Shown piece by piece: positions 44,831 through 53,940 of a stretch of 64,000 nt of DNA (its first letter is position 1; each line of letters starts with the position of its first letter). Source of the DNA: Psychrobacter aquimaris. Its GTDB lineage: Bacteria; Pseudomonadota; Gammaproteobacteria; Pseudomonadales; Moraxellaceae. Under the pieces are notes generated by a model. The model had not been told where the DNA came from and searched no databases. It was given only the letters and a program-made list of their open reading frames with translations. The stretch spans positions 1-64,000 of the forward strand of contig NZ_JABASR010000009.1 in assembly GCF_016107525.1 (NCBI RefSeq), in the 5' to 3' direction. Position numbers and translations under genes: made by a program.

Positions 44831-47671
44831 ATGAGTGATATTTTTAATGTAAAAGACACCATTTCGGTCGATGGCAAGGAACATACCTATTACAGTCTGC
44901 CGAAGCTAACCGAAACTTTTGAGCACATCAGTAAACTGCCATTTTGCATGAAAATCGTCTTAGAAAACCTATTACGTAATGAAGATGATGGTCAATCTGT
45001 CGGCAAAAACCACATTGAAGCGGTTGCCAACTGGGACGCGGGCGCAGAAGCGTCAAAAGAAATCGCCTTTATGCCAGCGCGCGTTGTCTTGCAGGATTTC
45101 ACTGGTGTGCCATCAGTTGTCGATTTGGCAGCGATGCGTGATGCCGTGGTTGAGCTAGGCGGTAACGCTGAGCAAATTAACCCCTTTATCCCGAGTGAAT
45201 TGGTCGTTGACCATTCTGTACAAGTTGACGCTTATGGTCGCGAAGATGCGCTGGATTTGAACGAAAAAATTGAATTTAAACGTAATAATGAGCGTTATGA
45301 GTTCTTGCATTGGGGTCGTAATGCGTTTAAAAACTTTGTGGTCGTACCACCAGCCACCGGTATTGTGCATCAGGTCAACCTTGAATATTTAGCTCGTGTT
45401 GTCATGGCAGCAGATGTCAATGTTGATGGTGAAAGCGAATTGACTGCCTATCCAGATACAGTATTTGGTACTGACAGCCATACCACCATGATTAATGGTA
45501 TTGGTGTGCTTGGTTGGGGTGTGGGTGGTATTGAAGCGGAAGCTGCCATGCTTGGTCAACCATCATCGATGCTCATTCCACAAGTGGTTGGCTTTGAGCT
45601 AAAAGGCAAACTTACCGAAGGCGTCACCGCGACAGATTTGGTATTGCGTGTGGTTGAAATGCTACGTGCGCACGGTGTGGTGGGCAAATTCGTTGAATTC
45701 TATGGCGAAGGCTTACACAGTATGCCGCTTGCAGATCGTGCGACGATTGCCAATATGTCACCAGAATATGGTGCGACCTGTGGTATTTTCCCGATTGACC
45801 AAATGGCGATTGATTATCTACGTCTATCAGGACGTGATGAGGCGCAAATTGAGTTGGTCGAAAAATATGCCAAGGCGCAAGGCTTATGGCACGATGCAGA
45901 TACGCCAGCCGCGACTTATTCAAGTAAGTTAGAGTTGGATTTATCATCAGTGCAGCCTGCACTTGCTGGCCCGAACTTGCCACAACAGCGTATCAATTTA
46001 TCTGATATGCACGAAAAGTTTGGCGAAACGTTAGAAAAAATGACCAAAGATCGCAAGTCAGAAGTAGAAGGCAAAGTACGCTTTGATCAAGAAGGGGGTG
46101 AGCAAGAGCAGGCTGAACACTTAGCCGCAAAACCAAAAATTGATGACAGCCAAGATGAAGGCTATCAGCCTGCAAATGGGGTTTTCTCTACCATTAAAAT
46201 CGATGAAAAAGAACATAAGCTGCGTGATGGTTCAGTCGTGATTGCCGCTATTACCTCTTGTACCAATACCTCAAACCCAGCGGTTATGATTGGTGCTGGT
46301 TTAGTTGCCAAAAAAGCGGCTGCAAAAGGTCTTAAAGCCAAGCCTTGGGTTAAGACTTCGCTCGCCCCGGGTTCTAAAGTCGTGACTGACTATTTAGAAA
46401 AAACCAAACTAATGGATGAGCTGGAAAAAACAGGTTTTTACTTAGTCGGCTATGGTTGTACCACTTGTATCGGTAACTCAGGGCCGCTGCTAGAAAGCAT
46501 TGAAAAAGGTATCGAAGAGAATGATCTAGTCGCCGCTGCGGTACTGTCCGGTAACCGTAACTTTGAAGGCCGTATTCACTCACATGTCAAAGCCAGTTAC
46601 TTAGCGTCACCGCCGTTGGTTGTCGCCTATGCCTTAGCCGGTACGGTCGATATTGACATGACCACCCATCCGCTAGGTCAGGATCAAGATGGTAATGATG
46701 TCTATCTAAAAGATATCTGGCCAACGTCAGAAGAGATCAATGAGTTGATTGCTAATAATATCGACGCGGATATGTTCCGCAAGAATTACGGTGAAGTGTT
46801 TGACGGTAGTGCAGCATGGAACGCTATTAGCTCAGCCGATAGCCAGCTGTATCCGTGGAGCGAAGAATCTACTTATATCAAAAACCCACCGTTCTTTGAT
46901 GGTATGACCATGGAGCCAGAAGGTATCCCTGATATTGAAGGCGCGCGTATCTTGGGTTTATTTGGCGATTCAATCACCACCGACCATATCTCACCAGCTG
47001 GTAACATCGATCCAGACTCGCCAGCAGGTAAATACTTGCAAGAGCGCGGTGTGATGCAAGCCGACTTCAATAGTTATGGCTCACGCCGTGGTAATGATGC
47101 GGTTATGACCCGCGGTACTTTTGCCAACATACGTATCAAAAACACCATGATGGGTGGCAAAGAGGGTGGCTATACCTATTACTTCAAAGGCGATAGCGCG
47201 ACGCTTCAAGACGGTGAAGAAATGGCCATCTATGATGCGGCGATGAAGTATAAAGAAGATAAGCGTCCGTTAGTCGTGCTTGGCGGTGCAGAATATGGTT
47301 CTGGCTCTAGCCGTGACTGGGCAGCGAAGGGGACAATTTTACTCGGCGTAAAAGCGGTATTGACCAGCTCATTTGAGCGTATTCACCGCTCAAACTTAGT
47401 TGGCATGGGTGTCTTACCATTGACCTTTAAAGAAGGTGAAAATGCAGAGACTTATAATTTAGATGGCTCTGAAGTGCTTAGCATCACTGGTCTAGATAAT
47501 GGTGAAAGCAAAACAGCGACAGTCACTGCTACACGTGCCGATGGTTCGTCTGAGAGCTTTGATGTCAACGTCATGCTACAGACACCAAAAGAGCGTGAAT
47601 ATGTGCGTCATGGTGGCGTGTTACACTATGTACTACGTCAACTGGCTGCTGAGAATAAAGACGCTGCGTAA
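44831..47671 (+). CDS. acnA: Aconitate hydratase A
   Basis: 946 aa against 891 for E. coli AcnA. It isomerises citrate to isocitrate in the TCA cycle with a [4Fe-4S] cluster. Ligand cysteines lie in AITSCTNTSNP and YGCTTCIGNSGPL. The substrate-binding region GTDSHTTMINGIGVLGWGVGGIEAEAAMLG and the swivel domain GAEYGSGSSRDWAAKG are intact. An extra segment of about 45 charged residues near 400-445 (EVEGKVRFDQEGGEQEQ) is an insertion. AAGGA precedes the ATG. A terminator follows. Confidence 0.96.
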   Translation: MSDIFNVKDTISVDGKEHTYYSLPKLTETFEHISKLPFCMKIVLENLLRNEDDGQSVGKNHIEAVANWDAGAEASKEIAFMPARVVLQDFTGVPSVVDLAAMRDAVVELGGNAEQINPFIPSELVVDHSVQVDAYGREDALDLNEKIEFKRNNERYEFLHWGRNAFKNFVVVPPATGIVHQVNLEYLARVVMAADVNVDGESELTAYPDTVFGTDSHTTMINGIGVLGWGVGGIEAEAAMLGQPSSMLIPQVVGFELKGKLTEGVTATDLVLRVVEMLRAHGVVGKFVEFYGEGLHSMPLADRATIANMSPEYGATCGIFPIDQMAIDYLRLSGRDEAQIELVEKYAKAQGLWHDADTPAATYSSKLELDLSSVQPALAGPNLPQQRINLSDMHEKFGETLEKMTKDRKSEVEGKVRFDQEGGEQEQAEHLAAKPKIDDSQDEGYQPANGVFSTIKIDEKEHKLRDGSVVIAAITSCTNTSNPAVMIGAGLVAKKAAAKGLKAKPWVKTSLAPGSKVVTDYLEKTKLMDELEKTGFYLVGYGCTTCIGNSGPLLESIEKGIEENDLVAAAVLSGNRNFEGRIHSHVKASYLASPPLVVAYALAGTVDIDMTTHPLGQDQDGNDVYLKDIWPTSEEINELIANNIDADMFRKNYGEVFDGSAAWNAISSADSQLYPWSEESTYIKNPPFFDGMTMEPEGIPDIEGARILGLFGDSITTDHISPAGNIDPDSPAGKYLQERGVMQADFNSYGSRRGNDAVMTRGTFANIRIKNTMMGGKEGGYTYYFKGDSATLQDGEEMAIYDAAMKYKEDKRPLVVLGGAEYGSGSSRDWAAKGTILLGVKAVLTSSFERIHRSNLVGMGVLPLTFKEGENAETYNLDGSEVLSITGLDNGESKTATVTATRADGSSESFDVNVMLQTPKEREYVRHGGVLHYVLRQLAAENKDAA

Positions 47672-47691
47672 TGGTAAGTTAGACTTAATAT

Positions 47692-47737
47692 GAAAAAAAA
47701 GCCCAGTCCCAGTCAAAGTAGGGGATTGGGCTTTTTT
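47692..47737 (+). terminator. acnA terminator
   Basis: GCCCAGTCCC and GGGATTGGGC pair (one G-U) with a loop of about 11 bases, flanked by A8 and T6 tracts. Confidence 0.88.
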
Positions 47738-47786
47738 ATTGAGCTAGGAAAAGGGAAAAAAGTATCTGAAAATCTATTTCCTTAAA

Positions 47787-48245
47787 TCATCTGAAATTCT
47801 CATTCCAGTTCTCCTTAAATACTTTATTTAAGAACTTTTCTTTATCGATGCTACCGTCATTGTTTAAGCAGCTCTTATCGACAAAAAGGTAATTCGTCCA
47901 ACTGATATCAGGAGACAATTCATTGATTTTATTTACCATATCAACTTCACTAATGTCAGAGAAGTCTTTAATAATAAGTTTTTGAGCCAGCTCTAAAATG
48001 CGACTCTTTGTTTTATACTCATAAGAATTTGGATACTCAGAAATTTTATCAAAAAATTCTTCGTAATTTATACTCAGGTCTTCGTTTACATACTCCTCAC
48101 TCCAGAATATATAGTCACTCCAAAATGGGTCAGGAGATAGTTTATCTAGTTCAAGCTTTATTTCTACTTGCCTTGACTCTGAGCATGGAGTATTAATTAA
48201 CTCTTCAAGTAATAAAGTGATTTTTTGCTTAGTATCATTATTCAT
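47787..48245 (-). CDS. Hypothetical acidic protein with two internal repeats
   Basis: 152 aa. Two copies of a motif of about 55 residues are seen: one with LSPDPFWSDYIFW and NEDLSINYEEFFDKI (about 20-73), and one with LSPDISWTNYLFV and NDGSIDKEKFLNKVF (about 90-145). Each has the form LSPD-x2-W-[ST]-[DN]-Y-[IL]-F and then an acidic loop resembling, but not matching, an EF-hand. There is no signal or membrane segment. The family is not recognised. Small, acidic and AT-rich, it resembles orphan immunity proteins. GAGGGA precedes the ATG. Confidence 0.5.
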   Translation of the reverse strand: MNNDTKQKITLLLEELINTPCSESRQVEIKLELDKLSPDPFWSDYIFWSEEYVNEDLSINYEEFFDKISEYPNSYEYKTKSRILELAQKLIIKDFSDISEVDMVNKINELSPDISWTNYLFVDKSCLNNDGSIDKEKFLNKVFKENWNENFR

Positions 48246-48277
48246 TATTATTCCCTCTACTATTTGTTTAAATGGTT

Positions 48278-48931
48278 TCAGCTCTTCTCAGTCAACAGGT
48301 TAATCCCCAGCCCAATAAACACCACCCCACTAATTCTATTGAGCATTGTTTCAATAGAGGGGTTTTCTCGTAGGCGTGTACTAAACCGCGCAGCCAATAG
48401 CGCCAAACATAAGCACCATATAAAGCCAGTGGTAGCAAAAGTCAGACCCAATATCAAAAATGACAGCATGCCATAAGCGTAACTAGTGTCGATAAACTGA
48501 GGGAAGAACGCCAAGAAGAATAAGGCAACCTTTGGATTAAATACATTGGTCAATACGCCTTGCTGATAGATTTTCCAGCCGTCTACGGCCTTGTGTCTAG
48601 TCACGTCCTGAGCTTTGGACAAACTGTTTGCGATTGAGTTCGAGTTTTTGCTCGTTAGCATTTTAAAGCCTAAATAACACAGGTAAGCCGCACCAATATA
48701 TTTGACGATCATAAAGGCTGTAGGGGAGTTGGCAAGCAGTACTGACAGTCCCAGCGCCGCGAATAATGTATGTACTAAAGCACCTGAGGTAATGCCTAAC
48801 ACAGAATAAAACCCTGCGGCTTGTCCCTGTGAAATACTGCGGGTGATGATATACATGCTATCTGTGCCAGGGGTTAGGTTTAATAAAATAGCGGCTAAGA
48901 CAAACCCTAGATAATTCTCGATACCAAACAT
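48278..48931 (-). CDS. LysE/RhtB family amino-acid exporter
   Basis: 217 aa from the ATG at 48931, with GGGAGG 8 bases upstream; the GTG at 48940 overlaps the ribosome binding site. Six membrane helices are expected. The family motif NLTPGTDSMYIITRSISQGQAAGFYSVLGITSG lies at about residues 18-50. These proteins export amino acids such as homoserine, threonine or lysine; the substrate here is unknown. No linked regulator is present. Confidence 0.85.
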   Translation of the reverse strand: MFGIENYLGFVLAAILLNLTPGTDSMYIITRSISQGQAAGFYSVLGITSGALVHTLFAALGLSVLLANSPTAFMIVKYIGAAYLCYLGFKMLTSKNSNSIANSLSKAQDVTRHKAVDGWKIYQQGVLTNVFNPKVALFFLAFFPQFIDTSYAYGMLSFLILGLTFATTGFIWCLCLALLAARFSTRLRENPSIETMLNRISGVVFIGLGINLLTEKS

Positions 48932-49104
48932 TGCAACCACCTCCCTTTGATAATACTAATTGTCCGTATGTTATACAGTCTGTATATATTTTATAAAACT
49001 CTTAAGGGGTAGATAGTAGCGAGCATTAGATAGGTTGGCAATAGCGCGGATAGTTATAGGGCTGTGAGAATAGCGTTAATAAATATTTGAGAAATGACAG
49101 ACAT

Positions 49105-49142
49105 AAAAAATCCCAGTCACCGTATGATGACTGGGATTTTTT
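49105..49142. terminator. Terminator of the tRNA-Ala/tRNA-Glu transcript
   Basis: AAAAAATCCCAGTCA pairs perfectly with TGACTGGGATTTTTT around an 8-base loop. It lies 60 bases beyond the tRNA-Glu 3' end on the minus strand. Confidence 0.85.
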
Positions 49143-49204
49143 ATTGTTCGCTTATTAGTCTGATCTAATGCTAAGCAAAAGTGCTAATAAGTGACGCCGA
49201 ATAG

Positions 49205-49280
49205 TGGCGTCCCCAGGGGGATTCGAACCCCCGTTACCGCCGTGAAAGGGCGGTGTCCTAGGCCTCTAGACGATGGGGAC
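49205..49280 (-). tRNA. tRNA-Glu (anticodon UUC)
   Basis: The 76-nt cloverleaf on the minus strand starts GTCCCCATCG and ends GGGGACGCCA with an encoded CCA. The anticodon loop CTTTCAC gives UUC. The T arm has GGTTCGAATCC. It is in tandem with tRNA-Ala, and gltX, its own synthetase, lies about 850 bases away. Confidence 0.97.
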
Positions 49281-49440
49281 GCATAGAGTGTTATAACCAA
49301 AAAGGCTACAACGGTACTTCACAATATCAGAGTGCTTATCTATTAATAATAGAGCAAGCCTTGCCTAGGTGCTGATATCGTCCTACTAGCGAGTATTTAT
49401 AGTTACGTTTCAGTAGTACTGAGCGTTGCAATAAATAGTA

Positions 49441-49516
49441 TGGTGGAGCTAAACGGAGTCGAACCGTTGACCCCTTGCATGCCATGCAAGTGCTCTACCA
49501 ACTGAGCTATAGCCCC
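49441..49516 (-). tRNA. tRNA-Ala (anticodon GGC)
   Basis: The 76-nt cloverleaf on the minus strand starts GGGGCTATAGCTCAGTTGG and ends GCTCCACCA with an encoded CCA. The anticodon is GGC within GCATGGCATGC. It is upstream of tRNA-Glu in the same direction, 160 bases apart, so they are probably cotranscribed. Confidence 0.97.
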
Positions 49517-49638
49517 TCGCTAAGAGTGTGCGTATTTTATGCAAGACCAGCAGTCCTGTCAACTACTATTTTAAAAATAATCAATAAATATGCAAAAAAA
49601 AGTGTTTTAGCCTGTTTTAATGGCCTAACAAGCTTAAA

Positions 49639-50004
49639 TTAGCGTGGATTTTGCTTGAGAGCGATCTCTTTGATGGCTTTATCGGTATAAAACTCTTCTT
49701 CGCTGCCATCAGAAAAAACAATCGCACAGCATTCAGTTGGCATATATTGACCACCCTTTTCTCGGATTGTTCTGATGCCTTTAAAGCCAATGATGTCAAA
49801 ATCGGCTAATTTATCTAGATTATGCTTGGTATAACTGCAGTAAGTGGTGTATATCCACTTTAAATCTTCAAAATCTTGACCAGTGGTAAGAGTAAGGTTT
49901 GCCTCGAACAGCTCTTTTACGATGGCATCATAGTATTTCTGCGCTTCTTTTAGGGTGTTAAATACATAATCTTTGCTTTCTATTGTGACGGTTTTGGCGG
50001 CCAT
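49639..50004 (-). CDS. Hypothetical protein, possibly DUF3223/DCL-like
   Basis: 121 aa from the ATG at 50004; the longer ORF would start at a TTG. The sequence AKTVTIESKDYVFNTLKEAQKYY at the start and IGFKGIRTI, CCAIVFSDGSEEEFYTDKAI near the end recall the DCL (DUF3223) fold, a small domain of unclear role in RNA-linked proteins. I am not sure of this. It is cytoplasmic. The Shine-Dalgarno is weak (GGAA). It lies between gltX and the tRNA genes. Confidence 0.5.
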   Translation of the reverse strand: MAAKTVTIESKDYVFNTLKEAQKYYDAIVKELFEANLTLTTGQDFEDLKWIYTTYCSYTKHNLDKLADFDIIGFKGIRTIREKGGQYMPTECCAIVFSDGSEEEFYTDKAIKEIALKQNPR

Positions 50005-50063
50005 GTTTGTTTCCAATTAAGATGTTTAAAAGTATGAGGGTAGTTATACCGACTAATAACGAA

Positions 50064-50092
50064 AAAAGGGTCAGAACTGGCCTGACCCCTTT
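50064..50092 (-). terminator. gltX terminator
   Basis: On the minus strand GGGTCAG and CTGACCC pair around a 7-base loop, followed by TTTTTT. Confidence 0.8.
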
Positions 50093-50132
50093 GAATGCAT
50101 AAAATTTAGCTAATTATTATTCAGCAGCCAAA

Positions 50133-51662
50133 CTATTTATCAGCTAAGAAGTCTGGCAACTCTGCTGCTTGTTTTTCAAGTTTCTTCAGTTTCTTTTTAC
50201 CGAGGCCGCCCAGTACATCAACCGCGTGACGCAAGCGAGTCAGCGTCATATCAGCACCGATAATCGCCATAGAGTTCATGACGGGCGTCGATGAGGTGCT
50301 ACCAGCGATAGCGATAAAAAACGGCGCCATAAAGTCACGCATCTTAATATCAAGGTGGGCTGCAAGGCCTTTTAGCGTGGCGTAGATGTTTTCTTCTGAC
50401 CAAGTTGGTAGGGTCTCAAGCTGCCAAAGTGCTAATTGGAGCATCTCGATAATTTGCTCAGGCGTGAGCGATTTATGAGTAAAGCTCTCAGCATTGATAT
50501 CAGGTAGGTTCTGGAAATAGAAACCACCCCAATTAACCGCATCAGACAATAGCTCGATACGTGGTTGAATCGCCGCTGCGATAGCAGTTAATTTATCGCT
50601 GTTATTCGCCCACTCAAGGATTTTATTTTTTAACTCTTCAGGCGTGAGGGCGCGTAGCCACTCGGCATTTAGCCAGTTCAGCTTTTCGATATCAAAGATA
50701 GGGCCGCCAAGCGACACACGCTGAATATCAAAGCTGGCAATCATTTCTTCTAAGGTAAATTGCTCAGCATCATTAGGCATTGAGTAGCCCATACGACCGA
50801 GATAGTTTAGCAGCGCTTCGGGCAGGACGCCTGCATCACGATAATAGGTGATAGAGGTAGGGTTTTTACGTTTAGAAAGCTTTGATTTGTCTGGGTTACG
50901 CAGTAACGGCATGTGGCAAAGGACTGGCATCTCCCAACCAAAATACTCATAAAGCAGCTGATGTTTAGGCGCAGAGTTGAGCCACTCTTCACCACGCAAC
51001 ACATGGCTGATGTCCATCAAATGGTCATCAACGACGTTGGCTAGATGATACGTTGGCATGCCGTCGGTTTTTAGCAGCACTTGCATATCGACTTGTGTCC
51101 AAGGAATCTCAACCGTACCGCGTAGCATGTCATGTACTTGACAGATACCTTCGGTAGGCACGCGCATACGAATCACATGCGGTTTGCCCTCGCTTACCAA
51201 TTGCGCGGTTTTCTCTGGCGCTAAATGGGCACAGCGACCGTCGTAACGTGGCGTTTCACCATTGGCCATTTGCTCGGCACGCATGGCATCTAGCTCTTCA
51301 CTGGTACAAAAGCAGCGAAACGCATGATCGTTTTCTATGAGCTGTTCGGCGTGCTTTTTGTAAATATCGCTACGCTCACTCTGACGATAAGGCGCGTGCG
51401 GGCCGCCGATATCTGGACCTTCTGCCCAATCTAGACCGACCCAACGCAGCGCATCCAAAATCATTTTTTCAGATTGTTCGGTTGAGCGCGTTTGGTCTGT
51501 GTCTTCGATACGTAAAATAAATTCGCCGCCGTGGGCTTTAGCGAATGCTAAATTGAATAGGGCAATATAAGCGGTGCCGACATGCGGAAAGCCAGTAGGC
51601 GATGGTGCAATGCGGGTGCGGACAGGGCGATTGCTGCTAGTAGAAGTCGTAGATTGCGTCAT
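50133..51662 (-). CDS. gltX: Glutamate-tRNA ligase
   Basis: 509 aa. It is a class I synthetase that charges tRNA-Glu. The HIGH-type motif is [12 protein letters not shown] near residue 20, and the KMSKS-type motif is KLSKRKN near 264. The Rossmann core and the C-terminal anticodon domain are intact, and the C-terminus is rich in Lys and Leu. Its substrate tRNA-Glu is encoded just downstream. The upstream leader of about 350 bases is shared with the divergent rsmH. Confidence 0.95.
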   Translation of the reverse strand: MTQSTTSTSSNRPVRTRIAPSPTGFPHVGTAYIALFNLAFAKAHGGEFILRIEDTDQTRSTEQSEKMILDALRWVGLDWAEGPDIGGPHAPYRQSERSDIYKKHAEQLIENDHAFRCFCTSEELDAMRAEQMANGETPRYDGRCAHLAPEKTAQLVSEGKPHVIRMRVPTEGICQVHDMLRGTVEIPWTQVDMQVLLKTDGMPTYHLANVVDDHLMDISHVLRGEEWLNSAPKHQLLYEYFGWEMPVLCHMPLLRNPDKSKLSKRKNPTSITYYRDAGVLPEALLNYLGRMGYSMPNDAEQFTLEEMIASFDIQRVSLGGPIFDIEKLNWLNAEWLRALTPEELKNKILEWANNSDKLTAIAAAIQPRIELLSDAVNWGGFYFQNLPDINAESFTHKSLTPEQIIEMLQLALWQLETLPTWSEENIYATLKGLAAHLDIKMRDFMAPFFIAIAGSTSSTPVMNSMAIIGADMTLTRLRHAVDVLGGLGKKKLKKLEKQAAELPDFLADK

Positions 51663-52010
51663 AGAAATCTCAGAATAGGCTAGTTAATGAAGATGGCACT
51701 GAAAGATGGTAATAAAAAATAGCAGTTAAACATAATGATTAAACATGGCGATTAAAAATAGTAATGACAAATATGAATCAAAGATTTTAATAAAAATACA
51801 GATGAAACAATAACCGTCAATATGGAAAAATAGCGTAAAATATAGCGCTAGTATAACAGAGAGAGGGAATATTTTTAACGAAATGCCCGTCTAGTGCTTG
51901 ACTACCAGTGTATCCTTGCGATAATAATGTTAGACAAGTCATAACTTGTTTATTTTCATCTGATTTTTCACTCTTACTGACCAAAATGGTCGTCATCTAC
52001 TGAGTCGTTT
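51663..52010. other. Divergent promoter region of gltX and rsmH
   Basis: 348 bases. The rsmH promoter at 51898-51925 is convincing; a gltX promoter is not evident. The rest is AT-rich without ORF or repeat. Confidence 0.55.
51898..51925 (+). promoter_or_regulatory. Promoter for the rsmH-ftsL-ftsI-mur cluster
   Basis: TTGACT (51898-51903) and GATAAT (51920-51925) are separated by 16 bases, with about 85 bases to the rsmH start. It resembles a sigma70 promoter. Confidence 0.55.
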
Positions 52011-53192
52011 GTGTCCATATTGAATAATAAGCCAAAAAATACGCCGAATACTAAGCAAGATTCTAAAATAGACCCTTCTTTAGCCACTGTTAATGCTGCG
52101 TCAGCGGTTGAGCTGCCTGCTGTAAAAAACGATTTTATGGTAGAGAATGATTCTGCTAATCAGCCGCCTCAAGAGTCTGTCACTGATAAAAACACCTCTG
52201 ATGAATTGAGCTTTGTCCATGATGCGGTGCTGTTGCAAGAAACCGTCGCGGCAGTGCTGGGCGTTAAATCACTGCCTAAGCAAACAGACGATTGCCAAAA
52301 TAGCTTGCAGATGAGTGGCATCTACGTCGATGCTACCTTTGGGCGTGGTGGTCATAGTCGATTACTATTAAGCCAGCTGGCTGATGACGCAACCTTGATT
52401 GTTTTTGATAAAGATCCAACCGCCATTAGCGTTGCTCGCGAATTGGCAAATACCGATAGTCGCGTAAAAGTGGTGCATGATAGTTTTGCGACGTTGACGG
52501 ATAGTCTAGCCGCAATGGGTATCATGCAAGTTGATGGCTTAATGGCAGATTTGGGTATCTCATCGCCGCAAATTGATGATGGTAGTCGTGGTTTTAGTTT
52601 TATGCGCGATGGGGCGGTTGATATGCGTATGGATACCAGCCGTGGGCAGTCGGTCGCTGAATGGCTAGAAAAAGTCGACGATGAAACTTTGGCCAATGTG
52701 CTTTATGAGTTTGGCGAAGAGCGTCACAGTCGCCGTATCGCTCGTGCTATTAAGCAGATGGAAAGTTACGACTCTACTTTAGCGTTAGCTGAAGTGATTA
52801 AAGTAGCACATCCTAATTGGCAGCGCGGTAAGCATCCAGCGACTCAGAGTTTTCAGGCGATGCGCATTTTTATTAACAATGAGCTAGGCGATGTCGATGA
52901 CTTTTTAGAACAAAGTATTCCGATCTTGAAAGCAGGCGGGCAGCTAGCAGTGATTAGTTTTCACTCGTTAGAAGATCGCCGTATCAAGCAGTTTTTGCAG
53001 CGTCATAGTAAAGGGCAATATCCAGAAGATGAGAATTTGCCGATGCCGCCGAAGCGTCCGCGTTATTTTAGTAAGCCTAAACGTGTGGGTCCTAGTAAAG
53101 CTGAAACCAGTCAAAATCCACGCGCGCGTAGCGCTTGGTTACGCATGGCGACTCGTACCGATACTGACTACTTATCCAGCGTTGAGCAATAA
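52011..53192 (+). CDS. rsmH: 16S rRNA (cytosine(1402)-N4)-methyltransferase
   Basis: 393 aa against about 313 in E. coli. It methylates C1402 of 16S rRNA. The SAM-binding core has YVDATFGRGGHSRLLL near residue 104, ADLGISSPQIDD near 180 and GGQLAVISFHSLEDR near 310. An N-terminal extension of about 70 residues is polar and low in complexity. The GTG start is only weakly supported; a later start would still leave an extension. It is the first gene of the dcw cluster here; no mraZ lies upstream, and ftsL is 250 bases away rather than adjacent. Confidence 0.93.
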   Translation: MSILNNKPKNTPNTKQDSKIDPSLATVNAASAVELPAVKNDFMVENDSANQPPQESVTDKNTSDELSFVHDAVLLQETVAAVLGVKSLPKQTDDCQNSLQMSGIYVDATFGRGGHSRLLLSQLADDATLIVFDKDPTAISVARELANTDSRVKVVHDSFATLTDSLAAMGIMQVDGLMADLGISSPQIDDGSRGFSFMRDGAVDMRMDTSRGQSVAEWLEKVDDETLANVLYEFGEERHSRRIARAIKQMESYDSTLALAEVIKVAHPNWQRGKHPATQSFQAMRIFINNELGDVDDFLEQSIPILKAGGQLAVISFHSLEDRRIKQFLQRHSKGQYPEDENLPMPPKRPRYFSKPKRVGPSKAETSQNPRARSAWLRMATRTDTDYLSSVEQ

Positions 53193-53442
53193 CACACAGG
53201 TAGTAGCATGATGTTATCGAGAAGGTGTTTGGCTGGGTTACTGGTGGTTGGTTGCTAGCGATTAGGTAGGATAGAAAGTCTTAATACTTACGCGGCTGTT
53301 AAAAATCTGTAAACATTATCTGCTAGGCTCGGCTGGTCCTTTTTCGTTTGGTTTTACTTTATTGATGGTTCTGTGCAAAGCGTCTTACTGCTCTAAAACA
53401 GTTGCCAATTTTCATACTTGAAGTCCACTTTTTGAGATCGTC

Positions 53443-53940
53443 ATGGCAATATCTGACAAACCTGCAAACCGTCGCGCTACAATGCCAAATAATACCGATA
53501 TCGGCGAGCTATTCGTGCGCCGATTTAATGTGGTTAGTATCTATGTAGTGGTGCTATTGCTGCTAGCAGTGGCGATTGTATGGAGCGGTATCAAAACAGC
53601 CGAAGGCATTCAGCAATATCATCAGGATTATAAAACCTTGCAAGACATGAAAAAACAAGAGCGTAACCTGCAAGTTGAACATCAGCGTCTGCTTATCGAA
53701 CAGCAGACTTTTAGTGCGACACCGCAAATTGCCAGCCGTGCGGTGGCTGAACTGGGTATGTTTTCACCGACGTTAAAAGATAAGCTCATTATCCAGCCGG
53801 GTGTTGCCACAGCACAGGTGCCAGTCATCGATACTGACTCAGATGAGGATAAATCTGACGTTATCGAACCACGGGCTTCCACAGATTTATCGCCTGATGC
53901 TCCTATCACCGATGCCACGGTAGCGGAGGCAGGACAATGA
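53443..53940 (+). CDS. ftsL: Cell division protein FtsL
   Basis: 165 aa. A cytoplasmic tail of about 30 residues, one membrane helix (YVVVLLLLAVAIVWSG, about 38-53) and a periplasmic coiled coil (QDMKKQERNLQVEHQRLLIEQ) form the standard FtsL plan; it joins FtsB and FtsQ at the septum. A 45-residue acidic tail is extra. Its end overlaps ftsI by 4 bases. Confidence 0.88.
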   Translation: MAISDKPANRRATMPNNTDIGELFVRRFNVVSIYVVVLLLLAVAIVWSGIKTAEGIQQYHQDYKTLQDMKKQERNLQVEHQRLLIEQQTFSATPQIASRAVAELGMFSPTLKDKLIIQPGVATAQVPVIDTDSDEDKSDVIEPRASTDLSPDAPITDATVAEAGQ

